Assembly: GCA_945893365.1 (NCBI GenBank)
Contig: CAMDED010000047.1
Span: 1-48,430, forward strand
DNA length: 48,430 bases
Direction: 5' to 3'
DNA from: Candidatus Sulfopaludibacter sp. SbA3
GTDB taxonomy: Bacteria > Acidobacteriota > Terriglobia > Bryobacterales > Bryobacteraceae
Positions 35,126 through 42,899 of this stretch are shown in pieces; positions within the stretch are counted from its first letter, which is position 1, and the number at the start of each line of letters is the position of its first letter. Both the position numbers and the translations under genes were made by a program. The notes beneath the pieces were generated by a model, which was not told where the DNA came from, did not search any database, and saw only the letters and a list, made by a program, of their open reading frames with translations.

Positions 35126-36214
35126 ATGGTGAAACGCAGAGCGCTTCTAACGGGCTTGGGGCTAACGGGCTTGGCTGCCGCGGCCGCGGAGAAAGCCGCT
35201 CCCCCGTCGTTCACGGTGGCTGGCGGCCCGCGCAAGAGCACCTCCGGGTTGCCACCTCGCAAGGTGATCGTCGGCACGGCGATGCAGCCCTTTTGGGGTC
35301 CTTATCCCGGCCTCGAAAAGCGCCTTGAGGAACTCGCCGCCATTGTCGATCGCATGGCGCGGGAATCCAAGAGCAGGTATGGCCGCAGTCTCGATCTCGC
35401 TATCCTTCCCGAGACGGCGATCACGGGCGAAGCCGGCGGCGATGCGCTGTCGCGTTCCGTAGCCTTTGAAGGTCCCGTGGCCAACACATTCGCGCGGACG
35501 GCGCGGGAGCACCGCTGCTACGTCATTGTCCCGACATATTTGCGAGAATCGCACGATCCGAAGCGCTGCTCGAACGCCGCCGTGCTGGTCGACCGGACCG
35601 GCGAGGTGGCCGGGACCTACCGGAAGATGCATCTTGTGGTATCCGGCGACGGCAAGACCATGGAAGGCGGCTCGAGCCCCGGCAAGGAATTACCGGTTTT
35701 CAACTGCGACTTCGGAAAGCTCGGGATCCAGATCTGCTACGACATGGAATTTGACGGCGGGTGGCGGGAACTGGCGCGTCAGGGCGCCGAGCTCATCGCG
35801 TGGCCGACACAGTCCCCGCAAACGTGCCAGCCCGCCGCCCGAGCGAGCGAGCGGCGCTGCTATATCGTCTCCAGCACTTGGCGGCATAACGCCTCGGTGT
35901 TTGAGCCGACCGGCAAAATTTTGGCCCAAATAAAGCCGCCCGGGCAGGTGCTGGTGCAAGAGCTCGATCTCAGCTACGCCATTCTGCCCTGGAGCTCGAA
36001 GCTGCGGCATGGTAAAGCGCTCCAGGAAATGTTCGGTGAGAAGATCGGGTTCCGCTACTACGAAGACGAGGACAGCGGCATCTTCTGGTCGAACGATCCC
36101 AGCATGCCTGTCCGGCAGATGGTTCAGGCGCTCGGAGTCCTCGAGGCGGAGGACGAGTTGGCGCGCGTGCGGGAGTCCTACCGCAAAGCAAGCGTGCCTC
36201 TTTACCGATCATAG
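35126..36214 (+). CDS. Exported carbon-nitrogen hydrolase (nitrilase superfamily)
   Basis: 362 residues. The N-terminal MVKRRALLTGLGLTGLAAAAA looks like a Tat signal (KRR followed by hydrophobic residues). The Glu-Lys-Cys catalytic triad is present: E96 in ILPETAITGE, K167 in TYRKMHLVV and C204 in GIQICYDMEFD. Family folds such as GEVAGTYRK and the Ser/Thr-rich AWPTQSPQT segment are conserved. The substrate is an amide or nitrile not predictable from sequence. It is transcribed alone. Confidence 0.9.
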   Translation: MVKRRALLTGLGLTGLAAAAAEKAAPPSFTVAGGPRKSTSGLPPRKVIVGTAMQPFWGPYPGLEKRLEELAAIVDRMARESKSRYGRSLDLAILPETAITGEAGGDALSRSVAFEGPVANTFARTAREHRCYVIVPTYLRESHDPKRCSNAAVLVDRTGEVAGTYRKMHLVVSGDGKTMEGGSSPGKELPVFNCDFGKLGIQICYDMEFDGGWRELARQGAELIAWPTQSPQTCQPAARASERRCYIVSSTWRHNASVFEPTGKILAQIKPPGQVLVQELDLSYAILPWSSKLRHGKALQEMFGEKIGFRYYEDEDSGIFWSNDPSMPVRQMVQALGVLEAEDELARVRESYRKASVPLYRS

Positions 36215-36253
36215 TCGCTGAGAACGAGCGAGCTCCAGCGGCCTCGTCGTCCC

Positions 36254-37117
36254 TCAGCCGGGCGGTTTCGCCGCGGCCGGGTAGAGCGTCTCTTCGGTCT
36301 TCCTGGATTCTTCGCTGTTTGGGAATTCCGCGATCAGCTTCTTCGCCGCCGCTTCCGCTTTCGCCTTCCGTCCGTCGAGCGCGTAGGCTTGCGCGAGACT
36401 CCATAGACACAGGGGAGTATGCTCGTTCGCCGGCACGCCACGGAGATAGCGTTCAAAGCTCTTCGCCGCCATCCGCCCGTCTCTTAGTTCAAGGTAGTTC
36501 AAGCCCATCTCGCGCAGGATGAGCTCCCACTCCTTTGGACTTTTCTCCGCTCGTTCGTGTCTCGCCGCCCTTTCGAAATACACATTACTCGCTTCGAAGA
36601 AACCGGACGCCCTGAGTCTCCGGCCCATTGCCAACAGGCCCTCGAAATCGTTCTTGTTCTTCCTGAGCGACTGGTCGAACCCATTGATTTCGGAGACATC
36701 CGAAGGGAGCGCGCCGATCAGCGACGACAGATCCCGCGCATTGATAAAGCCGCGGTGATGGATCAGCGTCGTGCCCAGCGAATTCGTGAACACCAGATGC
36801 GGAACGGTCTGCACGTTGTACGCGCGCGCCAGGTCTTTCTGGATGTCGAAATTGATTCGCACGGCGACGATCTTCCGGCTTACCGCGCCGCCAACGGCGG
36901 GATCGACGTAGACCTCCGCGTCCATTCGCTTGCAAGGCTGACACCAGTCGGCCCAGAAATCGATCATGATCGGCCGTCCGGCTTCTCGCGCCGCTTCGCT
37001 GCCCTGCTTCAAGTTGTTGAACCAGTGTATCGGGTAAGCCTCGGCGCGTCCGCCGGAGCGGCCGGCTAGAAGCAGGAGCAAAAGGGCATTCAGCTTCACG
37101 TTCGTCAAACTTCTCAA
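36254..37117 (-). CDS. Exported thioredoxin-fold protein with TPR-like tail
   Basis: 287 residues with a signal peptide (hydrophobic run LLLLLLAG, about 11-20). Thioredoxin domain at about 30-135, active site WCQPC (C59 and C62), cis-proline region QTVPHLVF. The C-terminal half is helical, with TPR-like repeats (GFFEASNVYFERAARHE, GLNYLELRDGRMAAKSFERYL, LAQAYALDGRKAKAEAAAKKL). The start overlaps the TonB-receptor stop by four bases (ATGA). It may reduce or isomerise disulfides of exported partners, possibly the receptor, which has its own cysteines (C-G pairs near residue 180-200). Confidence 0.87.
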   Translation of the reverse strand: MRSLTNVKLNALLLLLLAGRSGGRAEAYPIHWFNNLKQGSEAAREAGRPIMIDFWADWCQPCKRMDAEVYVDPAVGGAVSRKIVAVRINFDIQKDLARAYNVQTVPHLVFTNSLGTTLIHHRGFINARDLSSLIGALPSDVSEINGFDQSLRKNKNDFEGLLAMGRRLRASGFFEASNVYFERAARHERAEKSPKEWELILREMGLNYLELRDGRMAAKSFERYLRGVPANEHTPLCLWSLAQAYALDGRKAKAEAAAKKLIAEFPNSEESRKTEETLYPAAAKPPG

Positions 37118-40113
37118 AACTGGAGCCGCAGCCCCAGTTGGACCTGGAATGGCGACGTTCGCAGCGTGCTGTTGGCGATGTAGGCGCCGGTCTGTGAATC
37201 CCGCACCCGTCCAAAGTTCGGGTTGTTCGAAACCGGCCCCAGCCCGTACGTCATCTGCGCGGCACCGATCTCCACATTGGCGGAGTTCAGCAGATTGAAG
37301 ATTTCCGCCGTCACCGAGAGCCGGCCTTTTTCGTTTCTCAACGCGAAGCCGCGCTGTACCCGCGCGTCGACATTCGTGAAGCCGCGGTTTCGGAACGTGT
37401 TTCGCCGAGGCAGTTGGCCCTCGATCACGGGCCTGTCGCGGACGACGCCGTCGCCGTTCGAGTCCGCTCCCGTCAAGGCGCTGAACGGCCGGCCTGTATT
37501 GAACCGGGTTGCGGTTGACGCCTCGAGCCCGAACGGCAAGTAGAAAATTCCGGTAGCCGCGAACTGGTGCCTCTGGTCGATGTTCGAGTAGCTGTACTCG
37601 TTGGCGAGGTTGAAGGCGTTCTCGTACATGGGCCCGCCGATGCCCCTTTCGTGATCGTCGTGGCTGTGGCTGAATCCGAGCGTGTAGGCGCCGTCGAGAG
37701 TGTACCTTTTACGGCGCACGGTCGTTGTCACCGTCATGCCTTGGTAGAGGGACCGCGCCGAAGGCTCCGTGCGGTAAGCGAATCCGTACCGTGAAAAAGG
37801 CTTGGTGTTGTTCACGTCGCGGAAAATCGGGCGTCCCGTCGCGTCCGGCACGGGGACAGGCAGGTTGACGTTGCGGATGCGGTCGATGCGCGAGACGTTG
37901 ATGTTCGTGTAGTCGATCCCCGCCGTAATTCCCTGGGCGATCTGCCGCTCGATCGCGGCGCGGAACTGAACCGAGCGCGGAAGCTTAAAATTGGGGTCGA
38001 AGAAAAACACGGTTTGCCCCGCGATGCGATTTTCCGGCGCCAACAGACGGTTCAGTTGTCCGCCCGTGAACACCGGCAGGTTGTCCAGCGCGGCCCCGGC
38101 CAGGTTGATCCCCGCGCCTTGAAACGCGCTGAGAATGCTCGCCGCTCCATTGAGCGTGACGCTGCTGCTCAACTCCGGATTGCCGCCGTTGCCTAGCATC
38201 GCCTGTTCGAAGAGCGGCATGTACGGAGGCGCATAATACAGCCCGGCCGCGGCGCGAATCACGGTTTTCGCGTTGTTGTTGACGTCCCACGCCATTCCCA
38301 GGCGGGGCGCGATCAACTTCTTGTCGTCCGGAATCGAGGTCGCCTGCGGAAAGCGGTTCTGCGGAACCGACGCCGGAAGGTAATCCGGAAGAAGCGCCAC
38401 CTCATAGCGGAATCCGGGGCTGATTGTCAGACCCGGCCGCACTCTCCATTCGTCCTGAACGTAGAATGCGATTTGATGAATCGTCGCGGCCAGTTCTCCC
38501 GTGCCGGCGAACTGGGTGTACTGCGCCGGTCTGCGGTCAAGATAGTCCTGAAGGCTGTCAAACCGGTAAGTACCGTTCCAGCCCGGGTTGAACGTCGTCC
38601 TTCCGCGGACGCGGTTCGAATCGAAGCCGAACTTGGCCGTGTGGGCTCCCGTTACGATCGACAAATTGTTTACAATCTGGTACCGCACGTCCGTGAACTT
38701 GTACCCGATATTGCCATAGCTCAGCCCCGTGGCTTGCGGACCGTAGATGGCCAGCGTCTGGATAGGGTTGCCGTTACGCACGGTAACTTCCGGGCCGTTG
38801 CCCGGATCCCACGGACGGTATTCGCGCACGGCCTGGAAACGCAGCTCGTTGATCAACCGGTTCGACAACACCGACGTCAACTGGAGCATCCCGGTGCGAT
38901 CCCTGCGGTCGTTGACGGGCGAAGCGTTCTGCACGGAGCGGTTGGTGGTCGAATCCGCGCCGATGCCCTGCGTCATGATGAAAGGTCCGGCGGTGTCGGT
39001 CACCTTGTTCCGGATGTAGTCGAAGCGGCCCATCACATTGTGGCTCCGGTGCAGACGGTGATCGATGCGGTTGATCGCCGACCGCGACTGGCTTAGGGCC
39101 TCCAACCGGTCTTCCGGAGCGATTCCCAGGAGCGCCTGCGCTCCCGGTACGCCGCGAAGCCCTTGTCTGTCCAGTTCCGAATAGAGTACTTGCACGGGCT
39201 TGGTGTTGTACTGAAAATCGGACCCCATGAAGAAGAACGTCCTGTCCTTTCGAATCGGACCGCCGATCGATCCGCCGAACTGCTGCCCGAGGTCGATATG
39301 CCGGCGTCCGAAAGGATCCAGCCGCGTCAGATCGGCGTTCCGGAACAGGTAGAAGCCGCTTCCGTGAATATTGTTCGTGCCGGACTTTGTGGCGAGATTG
39401 ATGATACCGCCGGTCGAGCGCCCGAACTCGGCCGAGAACGTGCTCCGAAGCACCTGAAACTCCTGAAGCGCTTCCAGGCTGATGCTGGGCGAGAACTCGA
39501 CGTGTCCGCACCAATGCGTGCTCGTGTAGTCGCCGCCGTCGACGTTCAGATTGATGAAAAGACCTCTCTGTCCGGATATCGCGAAGCCGCCGCACTCCGG
39601 TTCGATCTGCGTTGCCGGGGTCAGCAGAAACATGCCTCGGACGCGCCGGCCGTTCGCCGGCAGATTGCGAAGCTGGACGTCCGTCAGCACGGACTTCGAG
39701 AAGGTCTGGCCTGGCTCTATAGCCGTAGCCGGGGCCACGACATTGACGGACTCGCGCACCGGCGCAAGCCCCAGCTTGAAATTCGCGGCCGCCCTTCCGC
39801 CGAGCGAGACGTAGACTTGCTGGCTGACGTGCTCCATGCCTCGTGGCTTCACGGTGACCTCGTAGGCGCCGAGCGGCACGGGGCCTATTGCATACCGGCC
39901 TTCCACGTCCGTCGAAACGGTTCGCGAATAGTTCGTATCGAGGTGGCGCGCGGAAACTTCCAGACCGGCGGCGGCGGCTCCCGTTGGATCGAGCGCCTGG
40001 CCCGCGATCTGACCGCTGCTTGCCGCGGATTGAGCCCGGATCGAAGTGGGAACCGCGGCGAAGACAGCCAACAGAACGATGCTCCGTGGTACGGATACGT
40101 GGTGTAGTCGCAT
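37114..40113 (-). CDS. TonB-dependent receptor (Oar-like) with carboxypeptidase-regulatory domain
   Basis: 999 residues. Signal peptide (about 1-27, ending near SIRAQSA), a carboxypeptidase-regulatory-like domain (about 33-115: GQALDPTGAAAAGLEVSARH, DVEGRYAIGPVPLGAYEVTV), a plug (about 120-260, DVQLRNLPANGRRVRG; SAEFGRSTGGIINLATKSGT) and a long outer-membrane barrel ending in the aromatic QLGLRLQF. Such receptors import large substrates across the outer membrane and are expanded in Acidobacteria. It is the first gene of an operon with the thioredoxin/TPR protein. A promoter with TTGCAG and TAAATA is visible upstream. The substrate is unknown. Confidence 0.92.
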   Translation of the reverse strand: MRLHHVSVPRSIVLLAVFAAVPTSIRAQSAASSGQIAGQALDPTGAAAAGLEVSARHLDTNYSRTVSTDVEGRYAIGPVPLGAYEVTVKPRGMEHVSQQVYVSLGGRAAANFKLGLAPVRESVNVVAPATAIEPGQTFSKSVLTDVQLRNLPANGRRVRGMFLLTPATQIEPECGGFAISGQRGLFINLNVDGGDYTSTHWCGHVEFSPSISLEALQEFQVLRSTFSAEFGRSTGGIINLATKSGTNNIHGSGFYLFRNADLTRLDPFGRRHIDLGQQFGGSIGGPIRKDRTFFFMGSDFQYNTKPVQVLYSELDRQGLRGVPGAQALLGIAPEDRLEALSQSRSAINRIDHRLHRSHNVMGRFDYIRNKVTDTAGPFIMTQGIGADSTTNRSVQNASPVNDRRDRTGMLQLTSVLSNRLINELRFQAVREYRPWDPGNGPEVTVRNGNPIQTLAIYGPQATGLSYGNIGYKFTDVRYQIVNNLSIVTGAHTAKFGFDSNRVRGRTTFNPGWNGTYRFDSLQDYLDRRPAQYTQFAGTGELAATIHQIAFYVQDEWRVRPGLTISPGFRYEVALLPDYLPASVPQNRFPQATSIPDDKKLIAPRLGMAWDVNNNAKTVIRAAAGLYYAPPYMPLFEQAMLGNGGNPELSSSVTLNGAASILSAFQGAGINLAGAALDNLPVFTGGQLNRLLAPENRIAGQTVFFFDPNFKLPRSVQFRAAIERQIAQGITAGIDYTNINVSRIDRIRNVNLPVPVPDATGRPIFRDVNNTKPFSRYGFAYRTEPSARSLYQGMTVTTTVRRKRYTLDGAYTLGFSHSHDDHERGIGGPMYENAFNLANEYSYSNIDQRHQFAATGIFYLPFGLEASTATRFNTGRPFSALTGADSNGDGVVRDRPVIEGQLPRRNTFRNRGFTNVDARVQRGFALRNEKGRLSVTAEIFNLLNSANVEIGAAQMTYGLGPVSNNPNFGRVRDSQTGAYIANSTLRTSPFQVQLGLRLQF

Positions 40114-40125
40114 AAAGTAATTCTC

Positions 40126-40155
40126 TATTTAGCCCGGCGCACGTGCGAGCTGCAA
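40126..40155 (-). promoter_or_regulatory. Promoter of the TonB receptor operon with palindrome
   Basis: On the minus strand TTGCAG (40155-40150) and TAAATA (40131-40126) are 18 bases apart, 13 bases upstream of the receptor start. The spacer contains the 10-base palindrome CGCACGTGCG (40138-40147), a likely operator. The receptor gene near the right end has a similar CACGT-N5-ACGTG repeat at its 5' end. Confidence 0.45.
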
Positions 40156-40186
40156 TAGCTAAAAAGGATTAGGGCGAGACTCCGGC

Positions 40187-40807
40187 TCAGCTTCGAAGAC
40201 TCGCCAGCGCCGCGGCGGTATGCCGCGGCAGGCGCGCTTCCCCTGCCAGGCGATCAAGATCGCGAGGCTCGTCCACGTCGTACCACATCTCGCCAATCGC
40301 GACCGAGAGCCCGCATCGCGCCGCGGCTTCCACGGTCTGAGCAAGCGCGCGCGGACCGGACCACTCGACGCCGTCGAACATGCGAGGGTCCACACGCCGG
40401 CAGGCGATCGCGTAGTAGCCGCCGTCCTCCGTTGGGCCGAGAGCGACGTCGGCGTTGGATTCGAGCAATAAGCCAATGTGGCCGGCTGGCAGCGCCGGCG
40501 AATCGCTTCCGGCAACGATCGCCTGCGGACGGCCCTCCCTTAGCGCGCTTCGCAGGGCGTGGAACATGCGCGCGCCAAGGTCGCCCGCCGCCTGCGGGGC
40601 GCGCGGCACGGCGGCTTCGAGCCACGAGTCCGTGGGGATGTCGGTGTGCAATTCCACTTCGCCGCATTCAGCCAGGTTCTCAAGCGTGTCCGCCACGAAA
40701 GCCGTGTGCAAGGCCGCTGCCTGTTCGGGCGTGATTGATCCCACAAGACGCGTCTTTACGCGGCCGGGTACCGGCGCTTTGGCGAAGACGATGATGACGG
40801 GCGGCAT
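40187..40807 (-). CDS. TIGR04282-type glycosyltransferase-like protein (DUF2064)
   Basis: 206 residues with FAKAPVPGRVKTRL near residue 8, GARMFHAL, IVAGSDSPALPAGHI near 115, and GPTEDGGYYAIA near 140, ending with MWYDVDEPRDLDRLA. These match the DUF2064/TIGR04282 family, a nucleotidyl/glycosyltransferase-A fold named for arsenosugar synthesis in some members. The acceptor and donor are unknown. The start chosen at 40807 leaves only 22 bases to the divergent cytochrome gene, so their promoters must overlap coding sequence. A longer N-terminal extension is antisense to that cytochrome. Confidence 0.88.
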   Translation of the reverse strand: MPPVIIVFAKAPVPGRVKTRLVGSITPEQAAALHTAFVADTLENLAECGEVELHTDIPTDSWLEAAVPRAPQAAGDLGARMFHALRSALREGRPQAIVAGSDSPALPAGHIGLLLESNADVALGPTEDGGYYAIACRRVDPRMFDGVEWSGPRALAQTVEAAARCGLSVAIGEMWYDVDEPRDLDRLAGEARLPRHTAAALASLRS

Positions 40808-40829
40808 GGAAAGATTGTAGAATGGAAAG

Positions 40830-41159
40830 ATGCGGAAATTTTTTGCTATCGCTCTCACCATGACGCTCGGATGCACGCTGGCTCTCGCCCAGAAGAAGGG
40901 AAAAGCCGCGGATGCCGAAAAGGGCAAGGAAGTGTTTCAGCAATGCGGTGTCTGTCACAACGCGGACAGCGATGAAAAAAAGATGGGCCCCGGCTTGAAG
41001 GGATTAATGAAGAAGGATGCCATGGCGAACGGCAAGAAGCCGACCGAGGCCAATGTCAGCGCCAAAGTCGACGAGGGCGGAAACGGAATGCCCGCCTACA
41101 AGGAAATGCTGAGCGACGAGGAGCGGACCGACCTCCTGGCCTACCTCAAGACCCTGTAA
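40830..41159 (+). CDS. Small periplasmic class I cytochrome c
   Basis: 109 residues with a signal peptide ending near ALALAQ (about residue 21). One haem-binding CxxCH motif at C39-C42-H43 (QCGVCHNAD) and the axial ligand M87 in GNGMPAY. A Lys-rich surface (KKGKAADAEKGK, MKKDAMANGKK) is typical of soluble electron carriers. It likely shuttles electrons between periplasmic redox enzymes. It diverges from the TIGR04282 gene. Confidence 0.92.
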   Translation: MRKFFAIALTMTLGCTLALAQKKGKAADAEKGKEVFQQCGVCHNADSDEKKMGPGLKGLMKKDAMANGKKPTEANVSAKVDEGGNGMPAYKEMLSDEERTDLLAYLKTL

Positions 41160-41274
41160 CTGTTAAGTAGGACAGGACTCCCGGCCCAATGTCAATTAGT
41201 TCGCCTCCGAGTCCGAGGCCGATCAGAACGACTGCCGCAAGTGCGGCGGACATGGTATTCGCTGAAGCTTTTAG
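41160..41274 (+). other. Intergenic stretch after cytochrome gene
   Basis: No gene was found. A small hairpin GCCGC-AAGT-GCGGC lies at 41234-41247, without a U-tract. It may end cytochrome transcription but the support is weak. Confidence 0.25.
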
Positions 41275-41697
41275 TCAATCGTGGCCGCTAAGGCTTTGGT
41301 AATCGAAACGGTTGCGGATGTTCCGGTTGAAGAAAACGCCATTGGAATCGGACGCTTGCGTTCCAACGGCGCGTTTCAGTACTTGACCGGCTTGCCAAGC
41401 TTTCCGGATCCTCAAACCTCGTAGGTCATGCGGGTTCGACCTGCGCCACCGGGACCATGCCAAGCTTTTGGCAGCCGCGGCAGAGGTCGCCGACTGTCGC
41501 GATCGCCGAGGAACGCGCTGCGGTAGTGCATCGGCGCGCCTTCGGGGGATAGAAGGCCACGATTCCGCCCGCGCTGAGCGTGACCGCGTCGCAATGGCGG
41601 CGCTTGAAATAATCGAGCCGGTAGGAACATCCAACTTCGGCGGATCGTCCTCGACCAGCGTCAATTGTCCCCATCGCATGGCTCTCCGTGCCACGGC
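41275..41697 (-). pseudogene. Decayed glycosyl-hydrolase-like gene fragment
   Basis: On the minus strand, recognisable pieces are spread over three frames: MRWGQLTLVEDDPPKLDV (start codon at 41679), then RLDYFKRRHCDAVTLSAGG and IVAFYP, then GAPMHYRSAFLGDRDS, then VGDLCRGCQKLGMVPVAQVE. In order they match a protein of the putative glycosyl-hydrolase type (QLTLVEDDPGK...WLDYF...SAGG.VAFYPT...PLHYRS.WLG.RD...CRKLGM) that I recall from Acidobacteria. Several indels separate the pieces, and the rest of the gene (a typical member has 600-700 residues) is missing. This is a relic, not a functional gene. The match is from memory and should be tested. Confidence 0.55.
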
Positions 41698-41864
41698 GCG
41701 GCCTGCCCGTCGAGGGGCGGAAGGGCGGCGGTCTTTATTGCATCCCTGCGGGAGAGCCTGGTGCGGTGAGTTTGTGGAAATCGCGCATCGCAGGACATCT
41801 TAGAACGGCGCGGTTTGTAGCGACAGGTTGTCCCGGGAAAGGCGGGTGGAGCGCCCGCCGGCGA
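41698..41864. other. No gene seen between the relic and the CDF gene
   Basis: These 167 bases are Arg/Gly-rich in every frame and show no recognisable domain. They may contain the lost upstream part of the decayed gene. Confidence 0.3.
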
Positions 41865-42869
41865 TCATTCGATGGGAGGCTCCCGCGGGGTCTTACGCCG
41901 TTCGATCCCCGGGGCGGGTTCCACGTGAATCAGCACGTCCGCAATCCAATCGAGCTGCCTGCTCAGGAGAGTCCGAACTTCTTTGGCCACGGCGTGCGAC
42001 TCCCAGACAGTGGAATTCGGATCGACTTCAAGGTGCAGGTCGACGTGATACCGGAGCCCGGTCTTGCGGGCGAAGCACTTCTCGACGGCGATCACTCCCG
42101 GAACGCGAAGGGCCACCGACCTGATTTCGTCGAGCGAGCCGCCGTCCGGCATGGTGTCCGTCAACTCGAGCGAGGCGTCTCGAATGACACGGAATCCGGT
42201 GAGGGTGACGACGACACCCACCGCGACGCCTCCGTAGTGGTCCGCCGCCAGGAACTCGGCCGGATTGTGCAATGTCAATCCGAGAGCCCCCAAGGCTGCC
42301 GCCGCGGAGAGAATATCCACCCCGTCATTCCAGGCATCGGCTACCAGCGACGAGCTTCGGATACGGCGGCCCACACGGAGTTTGATCGCGAGCATGAAAC
42401 TCCTGACCACAATTGCGCCGAGGAGAGGCCAGACGGCGAATAGGGCAGGCGGATCGTGACCCTCGCCCACTTTTTGCAGGGACCGGTAGCAGATGCCCGC
42501 TCCCCCCGCGGCGAGAATCATGCCGACGATAAGGCCCGCTATCGTCTCGAATCGCCCATGTCCGTAAGGATGATTGGAGTCGGCGGGCTTCGCCGCGATG
42601 TACATTCCCGCGAGCACGAAGGTCGAGGCCAGCACGTCTCCGGCGAATTCCAAGCCCGCCGCAACCACGGAGGTGGAACCGGCGCGCAACCCGATAGTCA
42701 AGTTGGCAGCCGCCAGAAGGGCGCTGGCCAGAATGCTCCAGGCTGCGACGCGGCGTCCGAGTTTTAGCCGCCCCTGTTCTACGTTTGCCGCCACGCGCTC
42801 CTCTGTCGACACATCCGCATTCCCAGTGTCCCCCAGATCCTCGCCGATGTATAATGGCCGCCACTCCAC
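41865..42869 (-). CDS. Cation diffusion facilitator (CDF) family transporter
   Basis: 334 residues with six transmembrane segments and a cytoplasmic C-terminal domain (about 235-320; GVIAVEKCFARKTGLRYHVDLHLEVDP). The HPYGHGRFE motif after helix 2 is the family signature. The first metal site has E74 and D78 (EFAGD) and the helix-5 site has N181 and D185 (AWNDGVD), where most zinc transporters have His/Asp and His/Asp; metal choice may therefore differ (for example iron or manganese). The assigned start at 42869 places the first codons over a promoter of the divergent receptor gene; a GTG at about 42812 is an alternative. Confidence 0.87.
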   Translation of the reverse strand: MEWRPLYIGEDLGDTGNADVSTEERVAANVEQGRLKLGRRVAAWSILASALLAAANLTIGLRAGSTSVVAAGLEFAGDVLASTFVLAGMYIAAKPADSNHPYGHGRFETIAGLIVGMILAAGGAGICYRSLQKVGEGHDPPALFAVWPLLGAIVVRSFMLAIKLRVGRRIRSSSLVADAWNDGVDILSAAAALGALGLTLHNPAEFLAADHYGGVAVGVVVTLTGFRVIRDASLELTDTMPDGGSLDEIRSVALRVPGVIAVEKCFARKTGLRYHVDLHLEVDPNSTVWESHAVAKEVRTLLSRQLDWIADVLIHVEPAPGIERRKTPREPPIE

Positions 42870-42881
42870 GTTTGAGACGTG
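42850..42881 (+). promoter_or_regulatory. Promoter of the second TonB receptor, with inverted repeat
   Basis: TATAAT at 42850-42855 is a perfect -10, 44 bases before the receptor start; no clear -35 is seen. The inverted repeat CACGT-TTGAG-ACGTG at 42867-42881 lies around the expected start of transcription. It recalls the CGCACGTGCG palindrome at the other TonB receptor promoter. Confidence 0.4.
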
Positions 42882-42899
42882 CGGAAAGAGAGGATGACG

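Noticed and set aside
41234-41247. Hairpin after the cytochrome gene as a terminator
   Set aside because: Only 5 bp, and no T-tract follows.
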